From positions 13,209,560-13,231,190 of the forward strand of contig NC_049979.1 in the NCBI RefSeq assembly GCF_000003815.2: a stretch of 21,631 nucleotides of DNA, given 5' to 3'. Made by a program: the position numbers and the translations under genes. Below, in pieces: positions 9,125 to 18,100 of the stretch. This DNA is from Branchiostoma floridae (Eukaryota; Chordata; Leptocardii; Amphioxiformes; Branchiostomatidae). Each line of letters begins with the position of its first letter. Position 1 is the first letter of the stretch. A model generated the notes under the pieces. That model was not told the DNA's origin. It did no database searches and saw only the letters and a program-made list of their open reading frames with translations.

Positions 9125-12100
9125 GTAAGTGACGATAGTATCTGACTTTCACAAGCCAATGGCACCAAAGAGTATTCCACACGCATACCCGATTGTCCGT
9201 CGGGCCTAACCGCAAACCCTTTAATGCGAGCAGAAAAGGTAGACAAAAGCCGCAAGAAGACTTTGGCTTTGACCTAACGCGCCAACATGAAAATTGAAAT
9301 GTAAAAAGGTGCATCCTTTATTGGAAGAAATACAGTAATTCGCATATAATAAATTACGAAGGCATCGCATCTATTCTTCTTTACCCACAGACACAGTTTT
9401 AAATAATTTGCTATGATGTCAAAAATGTTGAAAAAACAACAAGTTTTTCTTGATGTCTGTAACGTTATAGGTCGAATAGGGTACATGTAGAGATTATAGA
9501 CCGAATACCAAAGTTATTAAGTTAAAAGCTATGTCACTTGTTTACAGGGGTGCAGTGCCCTCCGCTGACTCCCATATCCGACGGTCAGATGAGCGGAAAC
9601 AACTTCTTCGGCGACCGGACAACCTTCGTCTGCAACACTGGGTACGAGCTGAGCGGCAGTACCACCCGCTCCTGCCAGGCGGACAGGACCTGGTCCGGAG
9701 CACAGACATCGTGTAACAGTGAGCGGCATGTTTGATTTGCTGTTGACAATGTCTTAAACATTGATATGATAATACTGTTGAATGTAAGACCTGCTATATG
9801 AGATGTGGTCTTGTCTTAGTCTTCCATGTGCTATTACTATTACCACAGCGGTATTCGTACTACACAACCTTAAGTAACAGCCACAGCGAACAAGATTAGA
9901 CGATTCACGTATAACGTTACCTTACTCTTCCATTTCCCTGCTCAGGGAAACAGTGCCCAAGTCTGTCCGCTCCGCTCAACGGCAACGCCACTGGCGGGAC
10001 GTACTTTGGTGACACAGCTCACTACACATGCGCAGAAGGGTACGAGCTGACGGGGAGTGCGGAGAGAACGTGTCAGGCCAGTCAGCAGTGGAGCGGCAGG
10101 GAGCCTGCGTGTCAGAGTACGTCACACCATTGCTCAAATGTGCGTCACGCAACGGCTATTCTTCGCTTTGCTCGCCACTGACTTTGCTGATTTGTTGCGA
10201 TAACCTGTTTTATATACTCATGCCATTCAGAAATACAATGTCCAATGTTGGATGCTCCCCCGAACGGCGGTATCAACGGCACCAACTATTATGAGGACAC
10301 CGTGGTGTTTGAATGTAACGTCGGTTACGAGCTGGTCGGGAGTCAGCAGCGAACCTGTGAGAGCAGCCAGCAGTGGACCGAAGCACAGCCGTACTGTGAG
10401 AGTGAGTATGGATGAAATATCTTGCTCGTACTTGTGTATGTCTGCAAGCCAAACATAACGCTACTAATATATTATATTGGATGTAATATTATGCACACAT
10501 TATAAGATTCATGAATCGGAAGTCATCAGAAGAATCATATATCACAAGAGAAAACGTTTGTAAATGCGATTTTGAGTGACGAATGAGATAAAACTGGCGT
10601 ATTTGATGCTTAACGTTACATGTGATTTTTTTCCAAAGAGAAAAGCTGCCCGCAGCTGACCGTCCCCGCACATGGAGCAGCCAACGGCGGGATATATTAC
10701 AGCGACACGGCCTCGTTCTCGTGCGACCCTGGGTACGAGTTGGTGGGAAGTTCGGTGCGCACGTGTCAGGCGGACGGACAGTGGAGCGGCGTACAGCCAA
10801 CATGTAACAGTAAGGAGATAAGGCTATTGATTTCTGCAAACGTATATGATTGGGAAATTTTGTTCTTGGTGCCATTAGTTTATCTGTGGCTTTGTTCAGA
10901 AGCAGTTAGTTAATAAAAATGGATTTTAATAATTTTTCGGACGTTGCATTCATGGTGCAAAGAAGAATTCTTGTAATCCCAACAGTGTCCACCAGAAGTG
11001 CAGTTTATTTTTCAAATATCTTTGTTTACTACTGTCATGACTTGGGCGAGGGGTGAACGGCGTCTTGTCGAAAAAAAGGATAACAACTCAGGGCCTCTGG
11101 TGTCTTAGTCTGGAAATGTATTTTGTGTTAGTTTGTAAACAGAATGACACTTCAAGAAGCCATCTCGTACTTGTAAATGAGATATCATTTTACAGGAAAT
11201 CAGTATTGTTTATATTGTGTACAGTGCTTGAGATCATAATCAATAACGACAAATACGAAATGATCAGGTTTCAAAACATTTTGTAACGAGACTATATTTC
11301 ACAAGTGCGTTACATTTTGACAACACATTGATTTCAGTAAAGGAGTGTGTGCCCCTCACGGCCCCTGCAAACGGCTCTGTCAGTGGAGGACACGTTTTTG
11401 GTGACCAGGTGACCTTCTTCTGTGACCTTGGATTTGACCTTATGGGAGTACCTATCATGACTTGTGACGACAGCCAACAATGGAGTGGAGAACAACCAAG
11501 CTGCAATAGTAAGGATAAGATTTTAAAACAAAGAGTCAGGTTTGGTGAACATTTTTGTATTTCCTGCAAAAAAGTCCTGTCGCAATGACTCTACGATGTG
11601 ATGCATTTTTAATGGCTGAATACATTGTCTGCAATGTTGTCCTCGGTGCTGCATAGTAATCTTAAGAATGTACCTGTTGGGATGAAATTATGATAACGTT
11701 AGATCCACTATTGCATCATAAAGCTTTAATTGCGTGGTTTCAGTAAGTTTTTCTCCTCATTTTCCAGAGAAGCAGTGCAGCCGCCTCACACCTCCTGCCC
11801 ATGGTGCTCTCACCGGGGGCTTCTCGTTTGGAGAGGTTGTGACGATCACATGTGACCCTGGGTACGAGCTCATTGGAAGTGGTACCAGGAACTGTGAAGC
11901 AAACGGCCAATGGACCGGTTCTCCGTCCCAATGTCAGAGTAAGGAATTATATGATCTTCTGCATTGGTTTATTTGTATGTGTACATTTTTGGCCAATGTA
12001 ATATTTCCCCAAGTCGTACCGAAGATCTATAGGTCTGATCTATAGGTCTATTAACTTAAATGAGCCATAAATGGCTTGGAAGATTATTTAATTCCAATTT

Positions 12101-15100
12101 AGTTTATGAATTATAAATTGTATTTATTGTATATTCTGACAGAGAAATGCTGCAGCCGCCCTGCCATTCCAAACGGTGATTATAGGGGGACCCACTGCTT
12201 CAATGACACGGTGACCTTCAGCTGTGACCTTGGACATGTGCTGGTGGGAGCCGCTAGCCTGACCTGTACTGAGACTGCGCAGTGGAGCAACCAGTTACCC
12301 AGCTGCCAGAGTGAGTTCATACCTGCATTGGCGGCCCCTTATGTCAAGTGGTTTGCAACGTAAGAAATCAGTAAGACAAACAGTGGGATTTGACGCCTTT
12401 GTCTTTTTTTAATTAAATACAATTAAAATGCTTTTCAGAGTAAAATGTTTATGACTGTTGTATGTATTACAGGGAAGTGCTGTCCCAGCTTTACCACAGT
12501 ACCTGACGGGTCTTTCAGTCTCCGCCCGGACAACTGTTACGGCAGCATCGCTGACTTCAGCTGTAACCATGGCTACGACCTTATTGGAAACCAGTACGTC
12601 ATCTGTGATGAGAGTGGCACGTGGGATGGCGAGATGCCTACTTGTCAGGGTATGTCCAGACAACACACGTGACTGTATCATTGCATACAAGGTAAAACGT
12701 TCTGGTTTTCTGTTTCGGAATCAATAGGGAGACATTGCCAATTTATGATTTCTAAAATTCCTTTGGTAGCGATAAAGCAAAGATGTGTGTAACATTATTT
12801 TACTCATGCAAGTACGCACGATGCACTGAACACGATACCAGTGTCAGTCAGAAAGCAAGTGGTTTTATATCAGGCTCATTTTTTCATCGAATGAGTTAAA
12901 ATTTAGCAAAAAGTACATGTTTACAAGAGCAAATGTCATATTGAGATTGAAATTCAGTGTTTTTCATTGTACTTCAGTGTTTTATTGGCGATTACGTTGA
13001 TTTCAAGATGAACAGTGGCCTTGGATGTCCATAGGGGTGGTTCAATTGACATGCAATTACCTCACTATTAGCCATTGTAGGAGACTGGTCCTGCACATGC
13101 ATCGAATTGCATATCTCTATAATCTACATGCTTATTTTCATCTCTGAAATCCAAACTGTTTTTTTCGTTGCTGGAGTGGAGAGAGGTATGAGTTAAATTT
13201 AGAGCGGTTTTAGGGCCCTATTAGCTAATTTAAAAGTTCTGTAGCCTACTTTCCCATGAACTAAGAGTAATCAAACTTCATTGTTTTGACTTGAGAAGTA
13301 AAAATTGGCAGGTAACCCCTAGAGACATTTATCATTATGGAGGTGTAATTTCAGCTATCGTCTGACAAACTTCCAAGGGTGTTGTAATCTTTAAATAAAC
13401 TCGGTGGCTTATGAATATCTGAACAAAACAATTGAGATATTTCAATCTCAAGAGGATATATGCCTCACCCTCGTACATGTTGCTTACAGAAACATGCTGC
13501 GGCGACCCCGGGGCCATAAGGAACGGCATGAGTAACTCTACAGGACTGTGTTTCGGTGACGTGGCTACCTTCACGTGTGAAGCCGGCTTCCTTCTGAGGG
13601 GCAACGCCACACTGGTGTGCGACGCAAACGGGTCATGGGGACCGACACCATTCTGTGAACGTTAGTAGAGGACGTGATGATTGGTTCGAAAAGTTGTAAA
13701 CCAATTGTTTTATCCCAAAGTTATATTCACGCATGACTAATGATCTGTCTTAACAGCAGTGCAAGCTCAAACTCAAGACAACGACTGGTGTGGTTGCAAT
13801 ATTATTTGATTTCCACACACAATCATTTGAGAGTAACCTCCTCAGCAATAAATAACACTTATGCTAAATGTTATCATAATTTCACAGCACACAGCTTGTG
13901 TGAAAGATCGAAACTAGTCATCCCGTCAGCTGGGTCGAAGATCTGCTTCGAGAGCCCCCAGGGTACCACACCTGTGGAGTACTGCCAGATGCACTGCAAT
14001 GCACCAAAGGTGTACAACAGGTGGGACAAATTTCCTAATGAAAGATCATCATTCAACATCCACATAATGACTCTACATTATAAATATGGTGATGATCCAC
14101 ATTGCACTATAAAACTTAAGTTACCACTTGGTAATAAAACATGATGTTCACGTATTGTTCAGGAATGAAGACATGTACGAGTGCAGTGTGGAGACGTCGT
14201 GGCTGTGGAAGATCAGAATCTACCTCCCCGCCGGACAGCAGCTGCTCACATATGTAGACGTGGGAGAATGTTCAGGTGATCATTTTTGTTTTACTTTTTG
14301 TTGTGAACATGTTGCTTAATACACACCTTAACAGAAAAAAACACAGTCACAAACATCACAATGCTGATGTGCAAATGTTCCGTGTTCTGTTCAGCTCCCT
14401 CCAACCCTTTCGCTGCTGTCACCGTGGGAGGACTGGTCATCAACGCCAATGCACCTTTGGACATGGCGGATATCGAGGCTGAGATGAGAGGGATCCTTCA
14501 GTCGTTAGGACTGTGCAACGATCCCTGTCAGGTTAGACACCAAGCGTTGATTTGTCTCTAATGAACGCAATTAATTTTTCATTTTCTATACGATTACTAA
14601 GTAACATAAATGCAAAGAGAAAAGAGAAAGTTATCCAAAGGACCTGATCACCATTTCATTTCTGAACTGGCTCAACAAAAAGATACATTGTACAATTTCT
14701 ACAGATAGGAGAAATAACCGTTGAAACAGCACCCAATGCACGATCAGGACCACGACTTCGGAAGCGCAGTGCAGGTATCCAGTACCAGGTGTCTGTCCAG
14801 CTGCTCGCCTATGCCGACCTGAGTCTGGTGACCCCCACCAACACCGTCCAGATGGAGTGGGTTCGTCTGGCAGGGGAACTCGGGTAATGTATTAAACATG
14901 GTGTCTTAAATGTAGAACCTTTGGTAACAAATTATGCTGATAGCTTTCAAGTAAAACATCTAACGGGTTGCAAAGGATTTCCGTCATATTTACAACAACA
15001 AAACCCTTCATCGGTAGGAGATACCGTTTTTACTTGGTGTCCTTTTAAAAGCTTTTGTGCTGTGGAACTAATCCAGAAAGCAGATCTTCACGCGGCTGAC

Positions 15101-18100
15101 CAGTATCCAGCCAGCCCAAAAACGTTTAGCTGGATTTGGGGTCGGCAAATTTACGGTTCTGCCCCGTAACCAGAACCTATTCAAACGATGGTAACAACTA
15201 GAGTTCCACGAACACATACCTTTGCCAAATAAACCAGGTTTGTTATATAGAATGATATCTGTAGACAAATGCGTTACTCATTTCATTTTCTTTATAATTA
15301 TATGCTTGGAGTTGGTTTATAAAATTTTGGCATTGATTATGCAAATTAGATCCCAAGTTACAATTAATTGATATCAAATTGTATCAAGCATTACTTAAGC
15401 TATCAGCATACCAAAAATCATGATGATCCTTTGATCCATTCTTGACTTCAACGTCTTTAAATACACCTCTTACTCTCTTCCCTCTTTTTCAGTTACATAT
15501 GTGACAACTTTGATGCAGTGGATTTATGAACTTTTCTTCATCAATTAGCTGTTAATTTGCATAATAAGTATCACATTATATAAGTCTTCACTTAGGCTAT
15601 CTACATCCCAAAAATCATGACGATCCTTCAGCACGTTCATATTTTCTCATTAATTATGCAAATGAGATCATCATTTGCATGATAAATATGTATTGACATT
15701 TCTCTTTCTCAGCTACATATGTGACAAGTTTTAAAGTCCTATCATGGAATGTAGTGAATTTATAAAATATCCTCATTAATTATGCAAATTAACTGTTGAT
15801 TTGCATAATTGGTATCTCATTATGTAGGTCTTCACCTACGCTACCTACATACCAAAAAACATGATGATCCGTCAACATGTTTTTATTTTCTCATTAATTA
15901 TGCAAATGAGGTCATCATTTGCATAATTGATATCTATCGACATTTCTCTCCTTCCCAGCTACATATGTGACAAGTTTGAAAGTCCTATCATGGAATGCAG
16001 TGGCTTTATAAATTTTCCTCATTAATTATGCAAATTAGCTGTTGATTTGCATAATTAGTATACCATTATGTAAGTCATCACTTATTCTATTTACATACCA
16101 AAAATCATAACGATCTGTCAACACGTTGTAGAGTTATTCTCGTCCAAAGTTTGAAAGGAAACCGGTGCCTGCAGTTCCAAAAAAACCGCTAGGGGGCCCA
16201 AACTTACATCACTTACTCTCTGCCTCGAGGGCTATCTACCACTCACAAGACTGGCATTAAAAATGTATTATTGCCATGACGACGATTGAGGGTACAACAA
16301 TACAGCTCAAATCAGAAATAGGCTGGAACTTCCATGTCGCACTATCCCTGGCACAATATACTAGCCCACCTGTAACATAAACCTACAGCCAACAGAAATG
16401 TACTATCCCCGGTACAGCACAATGGTCTGCCAGTGACCTAAACCTACAGCTGAGCACTACAGAAGTCTTCCTGTCTGCCTGTGGCGTATGGCTTGAACAA
16501 GCTCTAGAAAAGAAAATGTATCCTTCATAACATAACATAACATAACAACCAAGACAACCAAGATCCATTGTGCAGAGTTTCCTGTCTTACCACTAGTTTC
16601 AAAGGACAAATTCCTCCAGGGAGCCAGTGTGACCTACATTCCACCATTGCATACGAGAGATACATCTGGAACAGATTTAGGGGGGGGGACTTGCATACCC
16701 AGCATACTGTGGAGTACTAGCATTCTTGGAAAAATGCCTGTGCAATTCCTAGAATTTTTGCAGACTGAATGCAATATATACCACTTGACGACTCCCCTGA
16801 GGCGTCGTCAAAAAATCATGATCACAGCATATCCAGAACAGGAGATATAAAAAATTAAGGTTCTGCTGCAGTACCTTAGCAAGCCGCTAGGGGGCCCATT
16901 ATCGAACTTGACCTTCGTTTTCCCGACCCCTACCCACCTACCAAATATTATCGGGATCCATCCAAGACTTCTTGAGTTATGCTGTTAACACACAGACACA
17001 CAGACAGACAGACTCACAAGCCCAAAACATAACCTTAGCCATTCTGGCAAAGGTAAATATGGTAAATTACATTTGCTTTCAGCCAAGTTGCCTCCGGCCT
17101 TCAGAATCGGGTTGTTTCGGGAGACGTGGTGATGTCTGTTGACGGCAGCCGGCTGACGGTTGTGGATGGAGGTTTTCACACGTCACAACCGAACCTGGGC
17201 TGCAAGGAAGGCGAGCTGCTTCAGGGCATAGAATGTGGTAAAGTATTCATTAACGTTCAACCACAGACAAACTGGAAAATCTCTGCTTGGGTCATCAACA
17301 AAGTTTCCCGAAAAGTTCGTTCATTGGCTGTGTATGTTGAATGTCATAGAAACATCTAAAACGTGCTAGCTTGAGTTAGTGAAGAGAGGATTGATAACCT
17401 ACATTTTGTCATCCCCAAACATGTACCAGCAATTTGATATTTTACAGTTCCATGCGGTCCCGGCACGTACCATGACGTGTTTGAGCAGGCCTGCCGCCCG
17501 TGTCCTTACGCCACGTACCAGGACGAGTTCGGCCAGACGGACTGTAAACTGTGCCCCAACGGGACCACTACGGACAAGAGCGGGTCCATGGATGTTTCCA
17601 AATGCAAAGGTGTGCCTACAAGTGAAATAACTAGATTCTGTTCATGAGTATTTTTAATTCCTAGAGCTCATTGTGTTGTATTTGGTAGGAGGCTCCTTTT
17701 AGAGGGTCATGACATGAATCTGTATTTGTACAGCGTTTGAAGACTGTAACTGTGGGATCCACCCATGTGAGCTGACTCCACAGGGATACGAGTGCACCTG
17801 TCTGCCTGGATACTTACTTATAGCTAACGAAGAGGAAGCAAACTGCGTTGGTGAGTTTCACCATGCGATACAGACCTCGTTCACCATGCGATACAGACCT
17901 CGTATACGATTAGCAGCAGCTTTGAATATTCAATCCTCTTAAGTTTTAGCAAGCGCAATAGATAGAAACGAAGGCAACACATTCCTTTTCGTACTACTTT
18001 CACTTTCATCTCACTGATGTTTTTCCGTGTTTATCCAGACATTGACGAGTGCCAGCAGCCAGACGTCTGTCCCGGTGCCAGGTGTATCAACAGGCCGGGA

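Larger units (their letters stand above)
14884..17082 (+). other. Intron 14 (2199 bp), repeat-filled
   Basis: gtaatg donor and gctttcag acceptor. It holds the octamer-bearing tandem repeat (15330-16130), a 61-bp degenerate duplication, a CATAA microsatellite, two copies of a CCGCTAGGGGGCCCA motif and an ACAG-rich tail. The flanking exons join cleanly in phase 2. Confidence 0.85.

Noticed and set aside
12458-12727. 89-codon frame overlapping CCP exon 9
   Set aside because: It is an out-of-frame shadow; the CCP frame has matching cysteines and phase 1 borders.
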